25,691 nucleotides of DNA from positions 1 through 25,691 of the forward strand of contig CANKLS010000016.1 in the NCBI GenBank assembly GCA_947483645.1, written 5' to 3'. A program made the translations under genes and the position numbers. The notes beneath the pieces are model-generated. The model was not told the origin of the DNA. It did not search any database and saw only the letters and a program-made list of their open reading frames with translations. Position 1 is the stretch's first letter. Each line of letters starts with the position of its first letter. Positions 1 to 7,337 of the stretch are shown piece after piece. The stretch comes from Bradymonadales bacterium. GTDB lineage: Bacteria > Myxococcota > Bradymonadia > REDH01.

Positions 1-2811
1 ATTGGCGTTGTTGTCGATGCCGTCGTTGCAGATCTCGGTGCAGGTGCCGGCGGCATTGCTGCCGTAGCAGTCGGGGTCGAAGCAATCGACGAGCAGGTCG
101 CCGTCGCTGTCGACGCCGTCGCGGCAGGCACCCGTCTCGGCGTTTGCAATGGTGAGGTCGAAGGCACCGCCGGCGGCGTAGTAGCTGTCGACAACAATCG
201 TGACCTGCTCGCCAGCTGTCATGTTGAGGAAGACCTCGGAGGGGAGTGTGGAGGTGCCAGTGCCTGCGGAGGGGATGTCGTCATCACAGCCTAGCTCCTG
301 CGTGGTGCATACACCGCGGCGCACATAGAGGACTGTGTCGGTCGCGGTGGTGGTGGTGCGTGGGCGGGTGTTGAAGCGGTAGGCGCCGGCGCGAGGTGCG
401 GTCCAGGTGTAGGTGAGTTCGGGGCCGTTGCCGCCGCCGCAGACGCCGGTGAAGTAGTTGGTCGAGCCAGCAGTGGTGGAGCTGATGACGGGGGTGCCGA
501 GCACCGAGCCGAGGTCGCCGACAGGGCAGTAGGTGGAGATGCAGAGGGGGGCAGCGGCGCAGGAGGGGTCGTCGCAGTCAGCGAGCCCATCTCCATTGTT
601 GTCGATGCCGTCGGTGCAGAGCTCGGGGCAGGCTGCGTCGGTGGAGCAGTCGCTGTCGTTGCAATCAACGAGCAGGTCGCCGTCATTGTCGGTTGCGTCG
701 GTGCAGGCTCCGGCCTCGGAGGGGTTGATGTTGAGGGTGAAGGTACCCTCTGCGCCCGCGAGACCATCGACGGTGATGAGGGTCTGCTCACCGGCGCGGA
801 AGAAACGACTAATGCCGGGGCCGACGAGGGTGTCCTGGGCCGCGCAAAGGTAGTCCGTCGCGGTGCAGCTGGGCGGGCGGATGCTCATGATCCAGATGTA
901 GTCGGCATCGCTGATGGAGAAGGTGTAGGTGCCGGCGCGCGGGGCGCGCCAGAGGTAGCCGCGGTCGGACGAGACGGCTCCACCGCAGCTGGTGTTGGTG
1001 TCGTTGCTGGTTTCCGGACCGGCGGCGAAGACGATGGTGTCGAGCGCGACGGCGTCGCCGACGGAGGCGCCGAGGTCGAAGTCGAGGCAGGTGCCGACGG
1101 CACAGGAAGGCTCAGCGGCGCAGCCGGAGTCGAGGCAGTCGACGAGGCCGTCGCCGTCGTCATCGAGGGTGTTGTTGCAGATCTCGACCACCTGACAGGC
1201 GGGCAGCGAGGCACAGTTGCTGTCGGCGCAGTCGAAGAAGGTGTCGCAGTTGTTATCGAGGCCGTCGGCACAAACCTCCGCGGCGCCGGGATAGACGGTG
1301 ATGCGGGTGTCGTCGCAGTCGGTGGCAGTGGCGACATAGCCGGCGGGAGCAGTGCAGGATGCGGTGGAGACGGCGCCGCCGCCGGCGCCATCGTTATCGC
1401 CATCGCGGTACCAGGTGGGGGCGCCGATGACGCCCTCGTCGGTGCTACCATCGCAGTCGTTGTCGAGGCCGTCGCAGCTCTCGAGTGCGTCGCCGGTGGG
1501 CTCGTCGCAGGTGAGCGTGCTGGCCGCGCAGACGACGACGCCCTCTGCGCAAAGGTCGAGGTCGGCGCCGTCACAGCTGGTGCCGATGGAGATCTCATCG
1601 CGGCCATCGAGGGTGGCGGTGTTGCAGTCATTGTCGAGACCGTCGCAGCGCTCTTCGAGGCCAGGACGGACGGTGGCGCGGTTGTCGTCGCAGTCGGTAT
1701 CGTTTGTTACCGTGAAGGTGCGGTCGGGACCGCAGGCGAGGGTATAGCTGGCGCCGGCGCCGGCGCCGTCTCCGTCGGCGTCGCGATAGTAGCGGATGGC
1801 ATCCACGGCGAAGTCGTCGATGGAACCATCGCAGTCGTTGTCGAGGCCGTCGCAGCGTTCGGCATCGGGCGCGATGCCACCCTCACAGGCGCCCCAGGCG
1901 CCCTCGATGCAGGTCTGCGTGCCGAGCTCGCAGCTGCCTTCGGTGAGACCGCACGGCGTGGTGCTGCCGTCGATGCAGGAGCAGCCCGTGTCGGTCGCGC
2001 CATCGCAGTTGTTGTCGAGGCCGTCGCAGCGCTCGGGGGCACCGACGAAGATCTGGTTGTTGTTGTCGTCGCAGTCGGGCGCGATGCAGGAGGCGGTGCG
2101 CCCTCGTCCGTCGCCGTCGAGGTCTTCGCATTCGGCGCAGGAGCCGGCGTCGGGGATGCAGAAGCGGCCGGGGCCGCCAGCGATGTCGGTCGCATTGAGG
2201 CAGGTGTAGTCGGCGGGGCAGAGGCCGTCGGCAGAGCAGTCGAGCGTGCAGATGAAGGTGTCGAGCGTGACGCATGCGAAGGCGCCGCCGCACGAGGCAT
2301 CGGAGACGCAGGGGGTGCAGAGTCGCTCGAGCGAGATCTCTTCCTTGCAGTTGGCGTCACAGCCATCCTGCGGGGCGAGGTTGCCGTCGTCGCAGCTCTC
2401 GCCGCTGTCGACGATGCCGTCACCGCAGCTTGCAGGGAGACAGTCGGTGCGGCAGGCGTCGGCGGCGGTGTCGGAGTTGTTGGCGCCATCATCGCAGCTC
2501 TCGCCGTCGTCGAGAGTGCCGTCGCCACAGACCGGCTCCACGGTGCCGGTATCGCCGCTGCCGCCCGTGTCCGACGTGGTGTCAGAGGTGCCCGTGTCGG
2601 TGCCGGTGTCGCCGCTGCCGGCCGTGTCCAACGTGGTGTCAGAGGTGCCCGTGTCGCCGCTGCCTTCGACGGCAGTGTCAACCGCGGTATCGGCCGTGGC
2701 TGTGTCTTCATCACCGTTCTCTGTCCGAGTGCGCGAGGCTACATCGGTGCCGCAGGCGGCGAGGAGGGTCACGAGCGCCGGGAAGGCAAGGCTGCGGAGG
2801 TTAGGTTTCAT
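1..2811 (-). CDS. Large MopE-repeat / cysteine-rich repeat lipoprotein, C-terminus outside window
   Basis: One frame is open for 937 codons from the ATG at 2811 to base 1. The protein begins with a lipoprotein signal whose lipobox ends LLAAC (Cys20). A Thr/Asp/Gly/Ser linker follows (about 36-91, SGDTGTSDTT-type units). Two Myxococcus-type cysteine-rich repeats come next (about 95-155, CGDGxxDxGExCDDG pattern), then a Cys-rich stretch. At least four MopE-like putative metal-binding repeats follow (ERCDGLDNDCDG pattern, about 261-510). The rest alternates DGxDxDGDxLxDCxDxDC calcium-loop-like motifs with two beta-rich blocks (about 545-670 and 700-850, e.g. AGTYTFSI, AGEQVTIVVDSYY). The start lies 25 nt after the stop of the upstream repeat lipoprotein, so co-transcription with it and adk is likely. 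It is inferred to be surface-exposed and to bind Ca or another metal. Function is unknown, and a C-terminal sorting signal cannot be checked here. Confidence 0.9.
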   Translation of the reverse strand, partial: MKPNLRSLAFPALVTLLAACGTDVASRTRTENGDEDTATADTAVDTAVEGSGDTGTSDTTLDTAGSGDTGTDTGTSDTTSDTGGSGDTGTVEPVCGDGTLDDGESCDDGANNSDTAADACRTDCLPASCGDGIVDSGESCDDGNLAPQDGCDANCKEEISLERLCTPCVSDASCGGAFACVTLDTFICTLDCSADGLCPADYTCLNATDIAGGPGRFCIPDAGSCAECEDLDGDGRGRTASCIAPDCDDNNNQIFVGAPERCDGLDNNCDGATDTGCSCIDGSTTPCGLTEGSCELGTQTCIEGAWGACEGGIAPDAERCDGLDNDCDGSIDDFAVDAIRYYRDADGDGAGAGASYTLACGPDRTFTVTNDTDCDDNRATVRPGLEERCDGLDNDCNTATLDGRDEISIGTSCDGADLDLCAEGVVVCAASTLTCDEPTGDALESCDGLDNDCDGSTDEGVIGAPTWYRDGDNDGAGGGAVSTASCTAPAGYVATATDCDDTRITVYPGAAEVCADGLDNNCDTFFDCADSNCASLPACQVVEICNNTLDDDGDGLVDCLDSGCAAEPSCAVGTCLDFDLGASVGDAVALDTIVFAAGPETSNDTNTSCGGAVSSDRGYLWRAPRAGTYTFSISDADYIWIMSIRPPSCTATDYLCAAQDTLVGPGISRFFRAGEQTLITVDGLAGAEGTFTLNINPSEAGACTDATDNDGDLLVDCNDSDCSTDAACPELCTDGIDNNGDGLADCDDPSCAAAPLCISTYCPVGDLGSVLGTPVISSTTAGSTNYFTGVCGGGNGPELTYTWTAPRAGAYRFNTRPRTTTTATDTVLYVRRGVCTTQELGCDDDIPSAGTGTSTLPSEVFLNMTAGEQVTIVVDSYYAAGGAFDLTIANAETGACRDGVDSDGDLLVDCFDPDCYGSNAAGTCTEICNDGIDNNAN
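2552..2656. repeat. Imperfect direct repeat in the lipoprotein linker
   Basis: Two 48-base copies, 2552-2599 and 2609-2656, differ at two positions and have a 57-base period. They encode a 19-residue unit of the Thr/Asp/Ser/Gly-rich linker just after the lipoprotein anchor. The period is a multiple of three, so gain or loss of a unit would only change linker length. Confidence 0.85.
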
Positions 2812-2836
2812 TGCATGTCCGCGGTGGGGCGAGAAT

Positions 2837-3844
2837 TTAGAGTGGGATGGGGATACCTGCACAGACTTCGAAGTCTGGGCCGCAGCTGGACTGTACGCAG
2901 CTGTTACACTCCGGGGTTCCACCGAAGGGGAAGCAGGGGGAGTTGCATTCGGTGAAGCCGCAGAGCGCGGTCGCGCCGAAGCAGTCGCCGCAGGCCTGGG
3001 ATGTTCCGTAGGAGTTGCTGACGCAGTCCGAGAAGCAGATATCGATGGCCGGCGCGCCACCCGTGAGGCAGGTCAGCAGGCACTGGTTGGTGATGTCGTC
3101 GTAGGTAACGCCGGCGATGGCGTTGAGATCGTTGATGTTGTCGCAGGCGGCTGAGGAGCTGCAGGCGGCATCGAAGACACAGTCGCCGTCGGCGCAGTCG
3201 ATGGCGCCGTCGCGGTCGTCGTCGAGGCCGTTGGCGCAGCTCTCTGCGGGGACGAAGCAGTTGGATGCGCCCGCGCAGTCGGCGTCGCCACAGTCGATGG
3301 CGCCGTCGCGGTCGTTGTCACGACCATCGGTGCAGCTTGTCTCGAAGTCGGGCGCACAGGCCGGCGCGGCTGCGCAGTCGGCGTCGCCACAGTCGATGGC
3401 GCCGTCGCGGTCGTTGTCACGGCCGTCGGTGCAATCTTCGACGAAGTCGGCGCAGAGCGGAGCGCCGGCACAGTCCGGGTCGAGGCAGTCGATGAGCCGA
3501 TCGAGGTCGTCATCCACACCGTTGCTGCAGTTCTCGGTGGGCGGGAGCGTGTCGGCAGCCGTGTCGGCTGCGGTGTCGCCGATCGTATCGGTCGCAGTGT
3601 CGCTGCTCGTGTCGGGGGTCGCGTCTTCGCTCGTGTCGAACGCGCCCGTATCTTCCGGACTGCTGTCTGCGCCGATCGTGTCTTCTGTCGCCGTGTCGCC
3701 CGTGCCCGTGTCGGCCGGCAGCCCGCCACCGCCACCGCCACCCGAAGAGCCTCGTCCGCGCACAGGCGCCTCTGAGCAGGCCGTCGCAACCAGCGCGACG
3801 CAGGCCAGCGCCTGGGCAAGCAGAAACAGGCGTCGGCCTCTCAT
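2837..3844 (-). CDS. Repeat lipoprotein with four Asp/Cys metal-binding-type repeats
   Basis: The predicted product has 335 residues. The N-terminus is a lipoprotein signal ending in LVATAC. A poly-Gly stretch and an acidic Thr/Asp linker (DTATDTIGDTAADT-type) follow. Four repeats of the pattern CxDGRDNDRDGAIDCGDADC come next, about 33 residues each; the Asp/Asn ladder resembles the calcium loops of MopE-type putative metal-binding repeats. The C-terminal 110 residues are Cys-rich and carry closely spaced pairs (CGDCFGATALCGFTEC), suggesting a disulfide-bonded domain that I do not recognise. The ATG at 3844 lies one base after the adk stop, so the two genes are almost certainly translated from one mRNA. 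Other start codons upstream would lie inside adk. Location at the cell envelope is inferred and function is unknown. Confidence 0.88.
   Translation of the reverse strand: MRGRRLFLLAQALACVALVATACSEAPVRGRGSSGGGGGGGLPADTGTGDTATEDTIGADSSPEDTGAFDTSEDATPDTSSDTATDTIGDTAADTAADTLPPTENCSNGVDDDLDRLIDCLDPDCAGAPLCADFVEDCTDGRDNDRDGAIDCGDADCAAAPACAPDFETSCTDGRDNDRDGAIDCGDADCAGASNCFVPAESCANGLDDDRDGAIDCADGDCVFDAACSSSAACDNINDLNAIAGVTYDDITNQCLLTCLTGGAPAIDICFSDCVSNSYGTSQACGDCFGATALCGFTECNSPCFPFGGTPECNSCVQSSCGPDFEVCAGIPIPL
3273..3421. repeat. Perfect 50-bp direct repeat, 99-bp period
   Basis: Bases 3273-3322 recur identically from 3372, with a shift of 99 bases (33 codons). A more diverged relative lies around 3190-3245. 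The copies encode the DGRDNDRDGAIDCGDADC repeats of the lipoprotein. Nucleotide identity across 50 bases, including third positions, points to recent duplication or gene conversion rather than only protein-level selection. Confidence 0.88.
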
Positions 3845-3845
3845 C

Positions 3846-4478
3846 TCAGTGCTGAAGCGAGGTGAGGAGGCGTGCCGTGATCTCGTCGGGGGCGCCAACG
3901 CCATCCACGCGACGCAAGATGCCCTGGCTCTCGTAGAAGGGGACGATGGGCGCCGTCTCGCCGTGATACTTGCTGAGGCGGTTGATGCAGGCCTCTTCGG
4001 TATCGTCCTTGCGCTGCTGGAGGCGGGCCGCAATCTCGTCGCTCTCGGGCGGGCTGAACTTGAGGTGATAGATGGTGCCGGTGTCGGGGTCGGTGCGGCG
4101 CCAGACGATGCGCTCGACGATGAGGCTATCGGGGACCTCGAGGAGCACAACCGCGTCGAGCTTCACACCTGCTGCGGTCAAGGCGACATCGAGCGCCTCG
4201 GCCTGCGGACGGGTGCGGGGGAAGCCGTCGAGCATGAAGCCGGTGGCGGCATCCTCCTTGCCGATGCGCTCAACGATCATGCCGATGACGACGGCGTCGG
4301 GGACCAGATCGCCCCGCTTCATGTAGCCGTCGGCCTCGATGCCCAGCGCCGTTCCCTCTTTCACCGCTGCCCGCAGCATGTCGCCGCTGGAGATGTGGGG
4401 GATGGCGAAGTGTTCGACCAGACGGGCGGCCTGGGTGCCCTTTCCGGCGCCCGGGGGGCCAACAAAGATCATACGCAT
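3846..4478 (-). CDS. adk: Adenylate kinase
   Basis: Adk converts ATP and AMP to two ADP in the cytoplasm. The 210-residue product starts MRMIFVGPPGAGKGTQ, with the P-loop at about 7-15. It has the AMP-binding SSGDMLR (30-36) and DGFPRT (84-89), a LID segment around 126-155 with YHLKFSPP, and the closing RLSKYHGETAPIVPFY. The LID has no cysteines, so it is the non-zinc type. The ATG at 4478 is preceded by GGAAG with six bases between; an ATG two codons downstream (4472) is also possible. Longer upstream starts would add residues absent from the family. The stop is one base from the following lipoprotein gene, an unusual partner because adk more often sits with secY, infA or map. Confidence 0.97.
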   Translation of the reverse strand: MRMIFVGPPGAGKGTQAARLVEHFAIPHISSGDMLRAAVKEGTALGIEADGYMKRGDLVPDAVVIGMIVERIGKEDAATGFMLDGFPRTRPQAEALDVALTAAGVKLDAVVLLEVPDSLIVERIVWRRTDPDTGTIYHLKFSPPESDEIAARLQQRKDDTEEACINRLSKYHGETAPIVPFYESQGILRRVDGVGAPDEITARLLTSLQH

Positions 4479-4548
4479 GAGAGACTTCCGACAGGGTTCC
4501 GAACCCATGGTTCGCGGGTCGCACCCTAGCCTAACCTCGCAGTTCGCT

Positions 4549-5076
4549 TCAATGAGGTTGTTTGGCGCGGGCCGCAGGCGCCGCACTGACCGTCACGAGT
4601 GGCTTGAGGGCGCGGAAGGTCGAGGGGCCAATGCCGCTGACGCGGCGCAGGTCGTCGGGCCGGCGGAAGGGGCGCTTGGCAACAATCCGAGCCGCCATCG
4701 CCGGCCCGACGCGGGGCAGCGCATCGAGCTCGGCCAGCGTCGCAGTGTTGAGATCGACGAGGGCCGGCGGCGCAGCGGCAGCAGCGGCCTCAGCCGCCGA
4801 ACCCTCCTCCGCCACGGGTGTAGCCGTGCGGCTGCGCGTGGGCGCGGGCTGAGCTGCCGGATGACGGAGTGCCCGTTCACTCGCGGCGACCCGTTCACCC
4901 AGACGGGCAGAGGCAGCGACCTTGTCCTGCGCAGCCTTTACGCCATCGGCGGAGCCCTCCTCGTCCACGGGACGCTCGACAGCGTAGCCCGGAGCGGCCG
5001 GCACAAACCGCAGCACCTCGCGCTGCCCGCAACCCACCACCATCAACATGCCAAGAGAGACAATCGTTCGCTTCAT
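4549..5076 (-). CDS. ComEA-like helix-hairpin-helix lipoprotein
   Basis: The predicted product has 175 residues. The signal peptide ends in the lipobox MVVGC (Cys16). A low-complexity Ala/Pro/Glu region (about 35-105) follows, then a C-terminal tandem helix-hairpin-helix unit (107-163) with LVDLNTATLAELDALPRVG and the second hairpin VSGIGPSTFRAL. This is the DNA-binding module of ComEA proteins, which bind incoming double-stranded DNA during natural competence. The usual ComEA anchor is a transmembrane or Sec signal; here a lipid anchor is predicted. The ATG at 5076 has GAGGTG about six bases upstream. The gene ends 70 bases before adk. A competence role is inferred; other secreted HhH proteins have unknown functions. 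Confidence 0.88.
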   Translation of the reverse strand: MKRTIVSLGMLMVVGCGQREVLRFVPAAPGYAVERPVDEEGSADGVKAAQDKVAASARLGERVAASERALRHPAAQPAPTRSRTATPVAEEGSAAEAAAAAAPPALVDLNTATLAELDALPRVGPAMAARIVAKRPFRRPDDLRRVSGIGPSTFRALKPLVTVSAAPAARAKQPH

Positions 5077-5114
5077 CGGACACCTCACAGGAAAGGAGTG
5101 AAGGGTCGCAACGG

Positions 5115-5142
5115 TTGATCCGTCGACGGCCCATGGTATTGT
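5115..5142 (+). promoter_or_regulatory. Possible sigma-70 promoter of the DUF547 gene
   Basis: TTGATC (5115-5120) and TATTGT (5137-5142) each match four of six consensus positions and are separated by 16 bases. Transcription would begin near 5149, about 30 bases before the start codon. This is a sequence match only. Confidence 0.35.
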
Positions 5143-5180
5143 CGGCGTCCAGAGCCCGTTGTTGCGCGCCGGAGGAAAAA

Positions 5181-6029
5181 ATGTTTTTGAACCCCACCTC
5201 GATGCTTCTGACCACTCTTCTTCTCGCCGGTTCGACGGCCTTGGCCAGACCGGCAACGGCCTGCGAAGGGCATGGCGCGACCCCTGCGATCGAGACCGCG
5301 CAGGCCGACGCAGCACCGTCGCCTACCGCCCCTGCGGAGGCAGCAGCGCCCGCCACCGCTGACGCCACAGCGGGCTGGGATGCGCTGCTCCGCGCCTTCG
5401 TGACCGCTGACGGTGGCTTCCGTTACAAGGCGCTTGCCGCCGACGCCGACGCAATGGCGAAGCTCCAGGCCTTCACCGCGCAGGTCGCCACGGCCGACAC
5501 CTCCAAGCTCTCACGCGAAGAGGCGCTGGCCTTCTACATCAACGCCTACAACGCCACGACCATCGCCGAGGTGCTCAAGCTCTGGCCGGTCACCAACGTG
5601 CTGAAGAAGGATGGCTTCTTCGACAAGACGAAGCACACCGTTGCGGGCGAGTCGCTCACACTCAACGATCTCGAGAAGACCAAGATTCGCGATCCCTTCA
5701 AGGAGCCGCGCATCCACTTCCTGGTCAACTGCGCCAGCGCCAGCTGCCCCGTCCTCGTTGGAGAAGCCATCACGGCCGCCAACATCGAGTCGCTCATGGC
5801 GCGACAGGCCACGGAGTATGTGAGCCGGACGACCCTGTTCCCCAAGAACAAGAAGGCGCTCGAGATCAGCTCCATCTTCGACTGGTACAAAGAGGACTTC
5901 GGCGGCCCCGAAGGCGTGCGCGCCTTCATCGCCGCCCATGTTGCGCCCGAACAGCGCGCCTTTGTCGAAGACAGCGCCAACAAGCTCGGCTTCTTCAACT
6001 ACGACTGGACCACCAACGCCCGCGACTAG
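5181..6029 (+). CDS. Exported DUF547-family protein
   Basis: The predicted product has 282 residues. It has a Sec signal peptide with probable cleavage after STALA (about residue 22), an Ala/Pro-rich spacer to about 63, then a DUF547 domain. The family marks visible are EEALAFYINAYNATTI (113-128), HFLVNCASASCPVL (179-192) and a C-terminal SSIFDWYKEDFGG (230-242). The two cysteines in NCASASC and the nearby His are typical for the family and may form an active or metal site, but its biochemical function is not established. The ATG at 5181 has a strong GGAGG five bases away. The gene is divergent from the ComEA-like gene and converges on the PLP enzyme. Confidence 0.93.
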   Translation: MFLNPTSMLLTTLLLAGSTALARPATACEGHGATPAIETAQADAAPSPTAPAEAAAPATADATAGWDALLRAFVTADGGFRYKALAADADAMAKLQAFTAQVATADTSKLSREEALAFYINAYNATTIAEVLKLWPVTNVLKKDGFFDKTKHTVAGESLTLNDLEKTKIRDPFKEPRIHFLVNCASASCPVLVGEAITAANIESLMARQATEYVSRTTLFPKNKKALEISSIFDWYKEDFGGPEGVRAFIAAHVAPEQRAFVEDSANKLGFFNYDWTTNARD

Positions 6030-7195
6030 GCGCTTGCCGCGAGGGCCTGCGCAAGGTCGTCGCGCAGGTCTTCGAAGGCCTCGATGCCCACCGACAGCCG
6101 CACCGTTCCGGGCAACAGGCCAATCTGCGCACGGGCCTCGGGCGTACGGTGCGAGGTGTTGTAGGGCAGGCTCACGAGCGTCTCGACGCCGCCAAGCGAG
6201 GTGGCCGGCGTGGCCAGTTTGAGGGCCTGGAGCAGGCGCTCCGCCCGCGCATCGCCGCCCGAAACCACAAAGCTGAGCATGGGTCCGCCCGCCGTCAGCG
6301 TCTCCTGCCAGCCGATCTGCAGCGAGGGGTGAAAGACCTGCTCTATGCCCTGCTCCTGCAGCCATTTAACCAGCGCCGCCGCCCGCTGGCAGCTCGCATC
6401 GGTTCGGACCACCGCGGTCTTGAGGCCACGCCAGATCAATGCCGCCGCGTGCGGGTCGAGGCAGCTCCCCAGATGGACCATCGCATCCCAGGCGAGCCGC
6501 ACAGGCTCTGCGGCGCCGGCTACCAATCCGCCATGCACATCGCTGTGGCCGGAGATCGACTTGGAGAGGCTCTCCACCACCAGGTCTGCGCCTAGCGCGA
6601 GCGGCCGGCAGAGGAGCGGGTTGGCGAAGGTGTTATCGACCATGAGCCGCATGCCGAGCGAGCGGGCCTGGGCAGCCTGGGTCGCGATGGGTGACACCTC
6701 CATGAGCGGGTTGGAGATGGTCTCGACGAGGAGCCAAGCCGGCTTTGCGAGCGAGGCGGCGGCAGAGGCGATGGCCTGCGGATCGCTCGTGTCGGCGAAG
6801 ACAACCTCGCGCCCCATGCGGGCGAGGAAGCGGACGAGGAAGGCGGTGGTGACGCCGTAGAGCTGGTTGGCGGCCACGATGCCGTCGCCAGGCGCGGTGT
6901 TGCCGATGAGCGCCGCCGACAGCGCCGCCATGCCGCTGGCGGTGCAGAGCCCATCCTCGGCGCCGTGCAGCGCAGCGAGCCGCTCCTCGAGCGCGCGCAC
7001 CGTCGGGTTGCCCATGCGGGTGTAGAGATACTCCGAGCGGTAGTCGCCGCGGTTCATCGCCGAGACGAGGGCCTCGTCCATGACGAAGGTGGTGGTCTGA
7101 TAGATGGGCAGCGCGACCGGCTGCTGCTGGCGGGGATCGACCCAGCGGGCCACAACGGCGGAGGCCGGGCGGGAGTGTGCGTTGTCGTGCGCCAT
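6026..7195 (-). CDS. PLP-dependent Cys/Met metabolism enzyme (cystathionine gamma-synthase / methionine gamma-lyase type)
   Basis: The 389-residue length is normal for the family. Visible fold-type I features are the YTR phosphate-binding motif contributed by the neighbouring subunit (Tyr59, Arg60), SGMAA (88-92), the ring-stacking Tyr113, the pyridine-binding Asp187 in VDNTFANP, the Schiff-base Lys212 in ESLSKSISGHSDVHGG, and the C-terminal GTVRLSVGIE that holds the substrate carboxylate. The enzymes of this family catalyse gamma- or beta-elimination or replacement in transsulfuration or methionine catabolism. The exact reaction cannot be decided from these motifs. Its stop codon shares the palindrome CTAG (6026-6029) with the convergent DUF547 gene. 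Confidence 0.93.
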   Translation of the reverse strand: MAHDNAHSRPASAVVARWVDPRQQQPVALPIYQTTTFVMDEALVSAMNRGDYRSEYLYTRMGNPTVRALEERLAALHGAEDGLCTASGMAALSAALIGNTAPGDGIVAANQLYGVTTAFLVRFLARMGREVVFADTSDPQAIASAAASLAKPAWLLVETISNPLMEVSPIATQAAQARSLGMRLMVDNTFANPLLCRPLALGADLVVESLSKSISGHSDVHGGLVAGAAEPVRLAWDAMVHLGSCLDPHAAALIWRGLKTAVVRTDASCQRAAALVKWLQEQGIEQVFHPSLQIGWQETLTAGGPMLSFVVSGGDARAERLLQALKLATPATSLGGVETLVSLPYNTSHRTPEARAQIGLLPGTVRLSVGIEAFEDLRDDLAQALAASA

Positions 7196-7337
7196 GTTCG
7201 GGGGCCTGGGGCGAGGGTGTACGGGTCTCGCGATCCTAGGTCGGGAAGGTGTCGCGATTCAACGAGATCCGTTGCAATTTTGTCTTCACATGCGCAGAAG
7301 GTCGGGCCGCATTGTCCGCGGAATGTCAGGTAACGCC

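Noticed and set aside
291..2714. Minus-strand open frames rich in Ala, Pro, Thr and Arg inside the large lipoprotein gene
   Set aside because: They lie in another frame. The frame starting at 2811 is open to base 1, has a lipoprotein signal and coherent Cys/Asp repeats, and explains the region fully.
3190..3440. Regularly spaced repeats that might suggest a CRISPR array
   Set aside because: Period and spacing are codon-based, the spacers are themselves related, the repeats encode the Asp/Cys motif, and no cas gene is present.
7104..7337. Long upstream extension of the RND exporter
   Set aside because: It would overlap the divergent PLP enzyme gene and adds a stretch before TM1 with no family similarity; the ATG at 7338 or 7323 fits better.
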